Below, piece after piece: positions 38,251 to 46,905 of a stretch of DNA of 50,450 bases. The notes under the pieces are model-generated. The model did not search any database. It had not been told where the DNA came from and was given only the letters and a program-made list of their open reading frames with translations. This DNA is from Marinobacter sp. Lineage in GTDB: Bacteria > Pseudomonadota > Gammaproteobacteria > Pseudomonadales > Oleiphilaceae. Position numbers and translations under genes: made by a program. Numbering within the stretch: position 1 is the first letter of the stretch; every line of letters starts with the position of its first letter. The DNA lies in NCBI RefSeq assembly GCF_014859525.1, contig NZ_JACUUB010000012.1, positions 1 through 50,450 of the forward strand. Reading direction: 5' to 3'.

Positions 38251-39621
38251 ATGTTGCGATACCGCGATTACTTTCCTTTATCAGCCGACCCGCAATCCCA
38301 GTCTGGCCCGGGCAGAGGACTTCCGCTGAGCGATGTCCTGCCGCTTGGCATCCTGGTAACCGACAGGCACGGCAAGTGCCTGTACAGCAACGCCGCCTAT
38401 CAGAAGCTTTGCGGCTGGAGCGGTGATGAATTGGTTGGTTCCCACTGGAGTGCTGCTGTGCACCCGAAGGACCACGCCAGAGTGATCCAGCACTGGAACG
38501 AAGCCATTCTTGGCCACAAGCCTTTTCTGTTCGAAGCACGCCTGAAACACACCAGTGGAGACACCGTCTGGACCCGACACAATGCTGCGCTGCTGACAGA
38601 CAACATGCCTGGCCACGGCTACGTGCATACTGTCGAAGATATCAGCACCTACAAGGCCCACGAGAGAGCCAGAATAAAGGCAGAAGAACGGCTGTTTGAG
38701 GAGCAGGAGAGGGCTCAGGTCACCCTGGACTCCATTGGTGATGCGGTCCTGAGCACCGACATTCACGGCCGGGTTTCGTACATGAATCTGGTGGCGGAGA
38801 CGCTCACGGGCTACAGCCGGGAAGAAGCGATTGGCCAGCCCCTGAGCGATATTTTTCAGGTGATGGATGCCACAACACACCAACCCACAGACGACCCGGC
38901 CAGACGCGCAATTCAAACCGACAGCATTGTAGCGCTGGAGGCAAACGCCCTGTTGGTCACCAAAGACGGTAAGGAGCTCGCCATTGAGGATTCGGCGGCA
39001 CCTATTCACAACCGAAACGGTGTGGTTGTGGGGGCGGTGATTGTGTTTCACGATGCCCGGTTTTCCCGAGCGTCCACTGCTCGTATGGAACATCTGGCGC
39101 AGCACGACGCACTGACGGGGTTGCATAACCGCACTGCCTTTTACGAGCGGTTTGAGCAATCGCTTGCTTTGGCGCAACGGCACGGCAAACAGATGGGGTT
39201 GTTATTCATTGATCTTGACAATTTCAAGGCTATTAACGATCTGCTTGGCCATGAAAGTGGTGACATCATCCTTGCGGTGCTGGCCGGAAAACTGAAAAAC
39301 CTGATCCGTGCGGCAGACACCGTATGCCGTTATGGCGGTGACGAGTTTGTGGTGTTGTTGGGCGAGATTGCCCAGCCGGATCATGCCTATGCCGTAGCCG
39401 ATAAAATACGTGAGGCTGCGGCTGCGCCTTTAGTCATCGACGGGCATAAAGTGTCCCTGCAGCTGAGTATCGGCGTGAGTGTGTATCCGGACCATGGCAA
39501 GAGCGCCGATGTTTTGATGAAACAGGCAGACAAAGCCATGTACACCGTCAAGGCGCTGAACCGTAAGCCCAATGCAATCAGCTTGCTGCTGGCTCCGGAA
39601 AGCCCGAAGCCATTGCGTTAG
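38251..39621 (+). CDS. PAS-PAS-GGDEF diguanylate cyclase
   Basis: A 456-residue protein that should make cyclic di-GMP from two GTP. Two PAS domains (about 30-145 and 160-275; the first has VTDRHGKCLYSNAAYQKLCG) precede a GGDEF domain. The active motif GGDEF is intact at 362-366, and the inhibitory I-site RAAD lies at 353-356, five residues before it, so product feedback is expected. No membrane segment and no EAL domain are present. The ATG at 38251 has GGGAG seven bases upstream. It is the third gene of the lipoprotein operon and converges on the Crp-type gene, sharing four bases at the stops. Confidence 0.95.
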   Translation: MLRYRDYFPLSADPQSQSGPGRGLPLSDVLPLGILVTDRHGKCLYSNAAYQKLCGWSGDELVGSHWSAAVHPKDHARVIQHWNEAILGHKPFLFEARLKHTSGDTVWTRHNAALLTDNMPGHGYVHTVEDISTYKAHERARIKAEERLFEEQERAQVTLDSIGDAVLSTDIHGRVSYMNLVAETLTGYSREEAIGQPLSDIFQVMDATTHQPTDDPARRAIQTDSIVALEANALLVTKDGKELAIEDSAAPIHNRNGVVVGAVIVFHDARFSRASTARMEHLAQHDALTGLHNRTAFYERFEQSLALAQRHGKQMGLLFIDLDNFKAINDLLGHESGDIILAVLAGKLKNLIRAADTVCRYGGDEFVVLLGEIAQPDHAYAVADKIREAAAAPLVIDGHKVSLQLSIGVSVYPDHGKSADVLMKQADKAMYTVKALNRKPNAISLLLAPESPKPLR

Positions 39622-40334
39622 ATCTGGGGGATCGATGCCAGCCGGTCGGTTTCGCGTTTGACTACGGCGTAGCATTCGCAGCAGAGCGCTTCCAGCCTTG
39701 GCCGGTCAATAACGGTGATATGGCCGCGGTGGTAGTTGATCACCCCCATCTTTTGCAGTTTGCCTGCGGCTTCTGTGACGCCTTCCCGGCGAACGCCAAG
39801 CATATTGGCAATCAGTTCCTGAGTCATCGTCAGGTGGTTATCGGGCAGCCGGTCCAGGGATAACAGCAGCCAGCGGCACAATTGTTGATCGATGGAGTGG
39901 TGGCGGTTGCAAACGGCGGTCTGCGACATCTGGGTAATCAGGGTTTGGGTGTAGCGAAGCATCAGTATCCGCACCGCGGCATACTCATTAAACTCATCCT
40001 TCAGATCCGACGCGTGCATGCAGAAGGCGAGCCCCTTGCTCTGGACGATGGTCCGGGTAGGCGTGCTCTCGCTTCCCATGAACACGGCGACACCGACCAC
40101 GCCCTCGTTACCGACCACCGAGATCTCGGCGGAGGAACCATTTGCCATCACATGAAGCAGAGAGACGATGCAGTCTATCGGGAAATAGACAAAGGCGATC
40201 GGTTGGCCGGACTCGTAAATTACATCACCCAGGTTGAGTTCAACCAGTTTGAGTTGCGGAATGAAGCGCGCTTTGGCCTCCGCGGGCAAGGCCGCCAGTA
40301 TATGATTTTGCTCAGGTATGACCTGTGTGCCCAT
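39618..40334 (-). CDS. Crp/Fnr-family transcriptional regulator
   Basis: A 238-residue regulator. Residues 10-130 form the cyclic-nucleotide-binding-like barrel (LVELNLGDVIYESGQPIAFVYFP), followed by the dimer helix and a C-terminal helix-turn-helix (LTMTQELIANMLGVRREGVTEA). The Fnr cysteine cluster at the N-terminus is absent, and the GEXGL-type cAMP motif is replaced by NEGVVG, so cAMP binding is doubtful. The ATG at 40334 is preceded by AAGGAG at ten bases; an open frame runs 129 bases further up but lacks support. The stop overlaps the diguanylate cyclase stop by four bases. A motif shared with the lipoprotein operon promoter lies about 95 bases upstream. Confidence 0.92.
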   Translation of the reverse strand: MGTQVIPEQNHILAALPAEAKARFIPQLKLVELNLGDVIYESGQPIAFVYFPIDCIVSLLHVMANGSSAEISVVGNEGVVGVAVFMGSESTPTRTIVQSKGLAFCMHASDLKDEFNEYAAVRILMLRYTQTLITQMSQTAVCNRHHSIDQQLCRWLLLSLDRLPDNHLTMTQELIANMLGVRREGVTEAAGKLQKMGVINYHRGHITVIDRPRLEALCCECYAVVKRETDRLASIPQI

Positions 40335-40426
40335 CAATGGGAATCTCCTTGGCAAAGATGTCTTTAATGAGTGGTACTGCTCAAGACAATCAGCGACAAC
40401 CCTGTCTACTCCCGCCAACGGTTCCA

Positions 40427-40436
40427 GTACGTTAAC
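40427..40436 (-). promoter_or_regulatory. GTTAACGTAC motif upstream of Crp-type gene
   Basis: The minus strand reads ATGTGTTAACGTACTGGA here. GTTAACGTAC is identical to the motif at 36851, and flanking bases ATGTG and GGA also match with one spacing change. It is a candidate site for autoregulation by the Crp/Fnr-type protein. The surrounding 255-base divergent gap (40335-40589) shows no further gene. Confidence 0.45.
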
Positions 40437-40589
40437 ACATGATCCACATGCAAGCTGCAACAATCCGTCACGTTAAGCCTTCTTCGTGCGGGCCTGAAAC
40501 CTAAAGCTGTTGAATCTGTAATCGATTGTGCGTTGATCCGGTAAGTGCCCGGCGGTAACATTCTGAGCGCAGAAATGAGAGGTAACCCG

Positions 40590-41045
40590 GTGTTAAGAGT
40601 TCTGATATATCTGTTTGTTGCGCTCTTCAGTCAGCTCGCTCAGGCAACAGAGACGCGCTGGCTGCTACAGACCAGTGTTTTTACGTCGCATCACAACCCC
40701 AAGCCTGAGCACAATAACGACCAGGAACTGGTCAGTCTGGAATACACTCGCGAGAATGACTGGATTGTGGGAGGCGCAAGTTTTCTGAACTCCTTCAGCC
40801 AGCGATCGGCTTATGTATACGCGGGCAAGCACTTTGATTTTGGTCCTGGCCCCGTATTCGCCAAACTAACCGGCGGACTGATGCACGGTTACCGGGGAGA
40901 ATACCGGGACAAAATTCCGCTCAACCACTTGGGAGTGGCGCCCGCTATCATTCCTGCGGTGGGAGTTCGTGGGCAGTATGTATCCTCGGAGCTTTCTTTT
41001 CTGGGTGCTGCTGCGGTGATGATTACGACAGGCTTGCAGTTCTAG
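40590..41045 (+). CDS. Small outer-membrane beta-barrel protein
   Basis: Encodes 151 residues from GTG 40590, which has GAGGT seven bases upstream; ATG 40575 is an alternative. A signal peptide of about 20 residues ends in AQA/TETRW. The mature part alternates polar and hydrophobic residues in short strands (WLLQTSVFTSHHNPKPEHNN, ASFLNSFSQRSAYVYAGKHF) and ends in phenylalanine (TTGLQF), a typical barrel-insertion signal. It resembles a family of small eight-strand barrels found in Pseudomonas and sometimes mislabelled as a glycerol-phosphate transporter. I see no lipid A enzyme motif with certainty, so the function is open. Confidence 0.82.
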   Translation: MLRVLIYLFVALFSQLAQATETRWLLQTSVFTSHHNPKPEHNNDQELVSLEYTRENDWIVGGASFLNSFSQRSAYVYAGKHFDFGPGPVFAKLTGGLMHGYRGEYRDKIPLNHLGVAPAIIPAVGVRGQYVSSELSFLGAAAVMITTGLQF

Positions 41046-41084
41046 GTGGTTGTCATAGTGCGGAAATAGCGGTAGAACGGAGGC

Positions 41085-42131
41085 GTGACTAACCGCGCCA
41101 AGACAGCCCCAATGACTGCTATTTTTTGTTTACGAGTAAATTGTAGTCTTGCTTTAGCCCGGCTCAGGCGTTGGCGACAACTGGTCGTTCAATTCGCTGT
41201 TCTCGCGATAGCATCAGCAGACGTTCCTGCCCAAGTGAAACTGCCCGACCCTTCCCCTGCGGTTCTGCTTGTCGTATCCGATAAAAGTGCACCTTATTCC
41301 AAATTTCTCGATGGTTTTGCGCAGTGCAACAGACCGTCAGAGGGCGTGCAATTACGCTACGACGTAAAGACCGTTGACCAGGTTGCGGCAGATCCGCCGC
41401 TTTTTGAATCTTTCGATGTTGTCGGGGTTGGAACCAGGGCAACGAAGTTTTTGTACGATCACGCTGACTCTCCCACCTTTTCAGCCTCTCTTTTACCGAG
41501 CATCGCCGTTCACCAACTGCTCGCAGGCGAGGTAACCGGTTACTCGGCTTCTCTTGAGGCGGCCTTTGTGATTGATCAGCCGCTCAGCAGGCGGTTGGCT
41601 TTGGTCAGGGCTTTACTGCCGAAAGCGTCGACACTCAGCATTGTTTTAGGGCCGGATAGCGCCTTTTTTGAAGAGGAACTTCGGCGAGAAGCAAAAGCGT
41701 TCGGTTTTACCCTCAATATCGCTGAGGTGGCGTCCGAACAGGATTTGTCGCCAGTGGTCATGCCCCTTTTCGATAACAGCGATGGCATGTTGCTTTTCTA
41801 TGATCCGGTTATGACATCCCCCCGTGCGATCCGGTTCCTGTTATATTCGGCGTATCGGCGCCAGGTCCCCGTCATTGGTTACTCCGAGGGCTTTGTCAAA
41901 GCTGGCGCCATAGCGGCCGCCTATTCGTCGCCCCAGGCACTTGGGTGCCAGGTTGCACAGCATTTTTCCAGAAAGATGCTGCTGGCGGCTGAAATTCCTG
42001 CCCGGGAGCGGCCAATTTTCATCTATCCGTTCTATTATCAGTACAGAATCAATGAAACAGTGGCCGAGTCCCTCGGTATCAGTACAGGCCGGATTCTGCC
42101 CGACAAACCGGTCCCAGAGGACACACCTTGA
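41085..42131 (+). CDS. ABC-type solute-binding protein without transporter (PF04392 type)
   Basis: A 348-residue protein of the ABC_sub_bind type. An N-terminal hydrophobic stretch (LVVQFAVLAIASADVPA) acts as signal peptide or anchor. The mature fold shows SDKSAPYSKFLDGFAQCNRP, a hinge near GTRATKFLYD and YRRQVPVIGYSEGFVKAGAIAA, typical of this class. No ABC permease or ATPase gene lies nearby. Instead its stop overlaps the TTG start of the hybrid kinase (TTGA), so it probably passes ligand state to the kinase rather than to a transporter. The start is uncertain: GTG 41085 lies too close to GGAGG, and ATG 41112 lies far from it. Confidence 0.85.
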   Translation: MTNRAKTAPMTAIFCLRVNCSLALARLRRWRQLVVQFAVLAIASADVPAQVKLPDPSPAVLLVVSDKSAPYSKFLDGFAQCNRPSEGVQLRYDVKTVDQVAADPPLFESFDVVGVGTRATKFLYDHADSPTFSASLLPSIAVHQLLAGEVTGYSASLEAAFVIDQPLSRRLALVRALLPKASTLSIVLGPDSAFFEEELRREAKAFGFTLNIAEVASEQDLSPVVMPLFDNSDGMLLFYDPVMTSPRAIRFLLYSAYRRQVPVIGYSEGFVKAGAIAAAYSSPQALGCQVAQHFSRKMLLAAEIPARERPIFIYPFYYQYRINETVAESLGISTGRILPDKPVPEDTP

Positions 42132-44818
42132 AGATCCTGAGATCGAACTTGTCGAGTATTCAGTCGCAGATCATCATCGGTGGTCTGCTTCCGTTGTTGC
42201 TGGTGGCCCTAATCCTTGGCTTTCTGGCTGCCCGTTTTGGCGTTCAGGACCAAAAAGAATCGATGGAGAGTCAGGCGGCTCTGATCGCTGACAATATTGC
42301 CCAGGTTGCCGGTTACTACTTGTTCTCTGGTGATGACGAAATATTGAGACAATTAATCGAAGGCGCCGTCAACTCGAAGTGGGTCAGTTCCGCTGTCATC
42401 GTCGATCAAAACGAGCAGATAAGGGTGAGGGTGGGGCCGGGTTTCAGAGAGGCTGATAAAACCGCAGAGCTGTTTGTGCGTGAGATTGCCGGGCCAGAGG
42501 CAGAGGTAACGGATGACCTGTATCAGGAGAACTCGATCAGCAGCTCGCCCAAACAGGCACCCATTGGCTGGGTCATGCTGGAAGTTGATATGGCCGAAAT
42601 GCGCGCTGCCAATCAGCAAGTCATTGCCCGAAGCCTCTGGGCTCTGGCCATCGGTAGCGTTTTCAGCCTTCTGGTGTCGGTTTACCTGTCGAGACGATTC
42701 GTTAAACCGATCAGTGCCGTTACTAAAACCATTCAACAGATCGCAGACGGCGACCTGTCTGCGCGCGTAAATCGATTAGGGCGGGGGGAGATTGTCCGAC
42801 TGGTGACCAATGTAAACAGCATGGCGGAAACCATTGAGTCATCGCAGCATGAGTTACAGCAACGAGTGGCCGAAGCAACCTCCTCTTTAGAGAAAAAAGT
42901 GGCAGAACTTGAACAGCGGAATACCGAGCTGGATGCCGCGCGCACACGGGCCAATAAGGCCGAAAAAGTCAAAGCAAATTTTCTGGCCAATATGAGCCAT
43001 GAAATTCGTACTCCGGTAAATGCCATTTATGGCTTCAGCCAGCGTATTCTGAAGCCCGGCTCAGCTGCTGAAACCAGAGAATACGTAGAGATGATGTCTC
43101 GTGCTGCCAAGCTGCTGATTCATCTTATCGATGGCATTCTTGGCTTTTCAAAAGCTGAATCCAACACCATCAGGCTCAACGAGTCCATTTTCGACATTCG
43201 CCGTTGCCTGGAAAACATGGCTACGATATTCAGTACCGAAGCCCAGCAAAAGGGGCTTGAACTGGTTGCTCTGATTGACAGTGATGTTCCGGAGTTCATC
43301 AAAGGCGATGAGCTTCGGATCGAACAGGTGTTGGCTAACCTGCTGGCCAATGCCATCAAATTCACTGAAGACGGGCACGTTGTACTGCGGGCATCTGTGG
43401 TGCTTGCCCGCAAACAGTTGAAAATCAGTGTTACAGATACCGGCATCGGCATCCCACCTGATGAAATTGCCAGCCGGTTCAAGGTGTTTGAACAGGGCGA
43501 CTCTACAGCGACACGGAACTTCGGAGGGGTCGGGCTGGGGCTGGCCATCTGCAAGAATATCATGGACCTGATGGGCGGCAGCATTTCGGTGGAGAGTGAG
43601 CCCGGCCACGGGTCCGAGTTTTCATTTCACTTGCCGATCAATACCGACATCAAGCCTGAACTGCCCGTTCAGGCTGAGCTGGCCCGTTTCAATGTGCTGG
43701 TTTTTGAGCCTCATGCTCTGGTGCTGCACAGCGTCAAAAATAACCTGGTGATGCAAGGCGTGACTGTATTTACCGCCCGGAACAATGAAGTTGCATGCCG
43801 TATTCTCAGCAACAGGCTGCCTGACAACAAAACGATTGATGTGGTCATCATTGGCCTTTCCCCACGCAGCGATTCGGATGCTGCGAACCGTGCACGCATC
43901 AGAACGGTCCGGGAGCATTTTTCTGGTCCGGTTCTGTTGATGGCCACCAGCCATCATTCCGATCTGGATCTTTCCAGAGACGTTGAGGGTAAGGTTCGTG
44001 TGCTGGTCAAGCCGGCCCGTTCGGACATATTAATAGCGCGGCTTTCGGAGCTCTTCTCGATTGACAGTCCGGTGCTGAGCAAGTCGCCAACGACGGCACG
44101 GGTTCCGGGCTTTCTCTCGGGGCTGACAGTACTGGTTGCGGAGGATAACGAATTTAACCGTCGCCTGATCGAATCCTGGCTGATTGATTGGGGTGCCAGG
44201 GTTGTTCTCGCCCGGGATGGAAATGAGGCCGTCGAGCGCGCCCTTGTCCACCAGGTTGACCTGGTTTTGATGGATCTGCATATGCCCAATCTCGATGGTG
44301 GGTCTGCCCTCAAGCAGTTGCGTGCGCTGCACGACAAGACGATCAGTCTTGTGCCGGTCGTTATCGTCACGGCAGACGTATTTGGTGCCAATGACTACCT
44401 GGAGAAAAAGATCCCGAAGGTGCAGCTTGTCTACAAACCGATCAACGCCAATCTACTGGCCCGCACGATCGCCAGAATGCTGGGGCTCAGGTATCCGGAA
44501 TCGGCCATTGACCCGAATGAACACCAGCACTTACTACCAGATCGTTTGCGGGCGAAGCTTCACCAGGAATTTGAACGTTTGGGCGGCGCCCTTCAATCGG
44601 CCGTGACCGACCAAGATCAAACAGCGATACGCGACCTGCTCCATCAGATTCAGGGTATCGCGGGCTATTTTCAGTTTGAATTGCTTCGGCAGAGAGTAGA
44701 TCGATGTCGACAGGCCTTCGAAACCGGATCCAATCAACAGTTCGGCCATGAAGCCCAGCAGCTTCTGGCTTTGCTTGACAAGCCCGATGCAGGGAGCTCT
44801 GAGGACACCCATGAATAA
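42128..44818 (+). CDS. BarA-like hybrid histidine kinase
   Basis: An 896-residue membrane sensor. Membrane segments at about 15-35 and 170-190 enclose a periplasmic sensor domain. HAMP (190-245) and a coiled coil lead to HisKA with phospho-acceptor His 291 (MSHEIRTP), then an ATPase domain (NLLANAIKFTEDG, DTGIGIPPDEI, GVGLGLAICKNIM). A first receiver is degenerate: FEPH replaces the acidic pair and VVIIGLSP has no aspartate. A second receiver is intact (Asp 716 in VLMDLHMPNLDG). The C-terminal Hpt domain has His 839 (LHQIQGIAGYF). The chain is therefore His-Asp-His, needing an external regulator. It starts with TTG, overlapping the solute-binding gene, and overlaps the receptor gene by eight bases. 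Confidence 0.93.
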   Translation: MKILRSNLSSIQSQIIIGGLLPLLLVALILGFLAARFGVQDQKESMESQAALIADNIAQVAGYYLFSGDDEILRQLIEGAVNSKWVSSAVIVDQNEQIRVRVGPGFREADKTAELFVREIAGPEAEVTDDLYQENSISSSPKQAPIGWVMLEVDMAEMRAANQQVIARSLWALAIGSVFSLLVSVYLSRRFVKPISAVTKTIQQIADGDLSARVNRLGRGEIVRLVTNVNSMAETIESSQHELQQRVAEATSSLEKKVAELEQRNTELDAARTRANKAEKVKANFLANMSHEIRTPVNAIYGFSQRILKPGSAAETREYVEMMSRAAKLLIHLIDGILGFSKAESNTIRLNESIFDIRRCLENMATIFSTEAQQKGLELVALIDSDVPEFIKGDELRIEQVLANLLANAIKFTEDGHVVLRASVVLARKQLKISVTDTGIGIPPDEIASRFKVFEQGDSTATRNFGGVGLGLAICKNIMDLMGGSISVESEPGHGSEFSFHLPINTDIKPELPVQAELARFNVLVFEPHALVLHSVKNNLVMQGVTVFTARNNEVACRILSNRLPDNKTIDVVIIGLSPRSDSDAANRARIRTVREHFSGPVLLMATSHHSDLDLSRDVEGKVRVLVKPARSDILIARLSELFSIDSPVLSKSPTTARVPGFLSGLTVLVAEDNEFNRRLIESWLIDWGARVVLARDGNEAVERALVHQVDLVLMDLHMPNLDGGSALKQLRALHDKTISLVPVVIVTADVFGANDYLEKKIPKVQLVYKPINANLLARTIARMLGLRYPESAIDPNEHQHLLPDRLRAKLHQEFERLGGALQSAVTDQDQTAIRDLLHQIQGIAGYFQFELLRQRVDRCRQAFETGSNQQFGHEAQQLLALLDKPDAGSSEDTHE

Positions 44819-46889
44819 GGCCTCATTCAGTATCAGCAGTGCGTTATCCTGTCCACTCCGAGTGGCCTGGAGTGTCGCAGCCGTTTTTCTTTTGAAGCCC
44901 GCACTTGTTCAGTCAGAGGGGTTAACAGACCCGGGTCCGGAAGCGCACTTTTTTACAGAAGTGCCAGTGGGTATCACGGTCTCCAGAATGATGCAGCCCG
45001 TCAATCGGTCGGCAGCGTCAGTTACGGTGATTGATCGCGACATGATCCGGGCGTCCGGGGCAACGCAGATCGTTGATCTGCTGAGACTCGTGCCGGGGTT
45101 TCAGGTATCTGGCTCTACCATTGGTAGTCCCTATCTCGTTGCTTATCATGGGCAATCGGATTTGCTGCAGCGAGGCCTTGAGGTGATGGTGGATGGCGCA
45201 TCCGTGTATAGCTCTTTCCTGACCGTCGATTGGCAAACCCTCGGTGTTGCGCTTGAAGACATCGAACGCATAGAAGTGCTCAGAGGCGGCGGGGCGCCAA
45301 CCTATGGTTACAATGCATTTACCTCGACCATTAACATTATTACCCGCAAGCCGGTTGCAAGCACGGGTGTCTACGTGGGCGGCAGTGTGGGATCCCGAAA
45401 CACACGGTCAGCGACGGCACGGTATGGCGCTGCTAATGGCATGGTTGAATACCGGTTAACGGGAAAGTTCGAGGAAACCGACGGCAACCGGGGCCGCGAT
45501 GACGGCTGGCAGTTCGCCACCTTGAACTTCCGAGGCCAGGTCGGCCTGGGTTACAGCGACGAACTGGATATTGATCTGTCGGGAACCTACGGTGAGTTCG
45601 ATGTGAATCGGGATCTTCCGATAGCGCAACCCGGTGCCGTCCGAGATTCCAGGACAGACAGGCAGCGGCTGCGCTGGACCCGCACGCTTGATCTTGATCG
45701 CGATGTCTACGTCCAGTTTTACCGGCAGTATTCAAATCAGGATGACCGTGTAAATCTTGGCCTGCTGTCTGAGATAGCGGGTCTGCCGCCTGAGGCAATA
45801 CCGTTGTTCTTCGATGGGCGCCCGGACCAGGCTATTGAGGCCGGTTGGTTTACCTATGAGGAGGAACGCCATGACCTGGAGGTGCAATACCGGGATTATG
45901 AATCCGGCTCGGTGAGTTGGGTGTTGGGTGCGGGGGGGCGGCAGGAAAGTATCAGAAGCGCCGAAACTTTCGGGTCTGACCGCTGGAAAAGAGACAACAG
46001 CTACCGGGTGTTTGCCCAGGCAAGCATACCCCTGTCGAATCAGTGGCTGGCGAACATCGGCGGTGTGCTTGAGCGTGGCGATTTTTACGATACGGGCGCT
46101 TCTTACCGGGTAGGTGTCAATTATTTTCCCTCGCCGGATCACACGTTCCGATTGACCTACAGCCACGCTGAACGCAAACCCACACTCTTCGAGGAATACT
46201 TCAATAAGGCTTTTTACTTCAATGATGGAGGCGTGCTGGCCCAACTGACCTTCTCTCAAGGCGGCTTGAAGCCGGAAGAACTCGACGTCATTGATGTCGG
46301 TTATATAGGTAAGCTGTTCGATAATGCTCTGCTCGTTGATCTGCGCCTGTTTTATGAGCGCCTGGACAACCAGTATCGGAGCACCACCGACACCGTGTCA
46401 GTGTTTCCCGGCTATCTGACAAACGGAGTTGAGGTCTGGTATGACGGTCGGGTGGGTGTTGACACCTGGGGTCTTGAAGGTCAGTTGAAAACCGAGCCCT
46501 GGCAAAATGCCAGGCTCAGCTTCCAGTTTTCTTTCCTGCGCAGTGAGGACCGTTACGACGTTATAGAAACGGGGCTTGTCAGCCGAGAGCGCCATGTTCC
46601 CGACATGACCCTGAGCCTGCTGCTATCCCAGAAGCTGGGACATCAGCTTGATGCCAGTCTTGTCTACTATTATCTGGACGACATGTCGTGGAATGGTGAC
46701 GCCGCGCATGGTGCGCCCTCCATAATAAAGTCGACTCACCGCCTGGATGTTCGTATTGCTAAACAGATTGGCCAGTACTGGCTGGTTGAAGGCATTGCCC
46801 AGAATCTGGCCAGTCGCTACGAACAGGGCACTCGCGGCGAGAGTGCTCAGGATCCCAGGTACCTTCTGAGAGTGTCAGCGCAGTACTGA
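44811..46889 (+). CDS. TonB-dependent outer-membrane receptor
   Basis: A 692-residue receptor. A signal peptide of about 35 residues (SVAAVFLLKPALVQS) is followed by FFTEVPVGITVSRM, the probable TonB-box region, and a plug domain (SAASVTVIDRDMIRASGATQIVDLLRLVPGF, then LEDIERIEVLRGGGAPTYGYNAF). The remainder is a 22-strand type barrel ending in YLLRVSAQY, with terminal aromatic residue. It imports a bulky ligand using TonB energy; ligand unknown. The ATG at 44811 (GAGG six bases upstream) overlaps the kinase end by eight bases, so receptor, kinase and binding protein form one operon. No anti-sigma signalling domain is present at the N-terminus. Confidence 0.94.
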   Translation: MNKASFSISSALSCPLRVAWSVAAVFLLKPALVQSEGLTDPGPEAHFFTEVPVGITVSRMMQPVNRSAASVTVIDRDMIRASGATQIVDLLRLVPGFQVSGSTIGSPYLVAYHGQSDLLQRGLEVMVDGASVYSSFLTVDWQTLGVALEDIERIEVLRGGGAPTYGYNAFTSTINIITRKPVASTGVYVGGSVGSRNTRSATARYGAANGMVEYRLTGKFEETDGNRGRDDGWQFATLNFRGQVGLGYSDELDIDLSGTYGEFDVNRDLPIAQPGAVRDSRTDRQRLRWTRTLDLDRDVYVQFYRQYSNQDDRVNLGLLSEIAGLPPEAIPLFFDGRPDQAIEAGWFTYEEERHDLEVQYRDYESGSVSWVLGAGGRQESIRSAETFGSDRWKRDNSYRVFAQASIPLSNQWLANIGGVLERGDFYDTGASYRVGVNYFPSPDHTFRLTYSHAERKPTLFEEYFNKAFYFNDGGVLAQLTFSQGGLKPEELDVIDVGYIGKLFDNALLVDLRLFYERLDNQYRSTTDTVSVFPGYLTNGVEVWYDGRVGVDTWGLEGQLKTEPWQNARLSFQFSFLRSEDRYDVIETGLVSRERHVPDMTLSLLLSQKLGHQLDASLVYYYLDDMSWNGDAAHGAPSIIKSTHRLDVRIAKQIGQYWLVEGIAQNLASRYEQGTRGESAQDPRYLLRVSAQY

Positions 46890-46905
46890 ATGGATGCGCC
46901 CGGAG

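Noticed and set aside
40335..40463. N-terminal extension of the Crp/Fnr-type protein
   Set aside because: It lacks similarity to the family, lies over the shared operator motif, and the ATG at 40334 has AAGGAG upstream.
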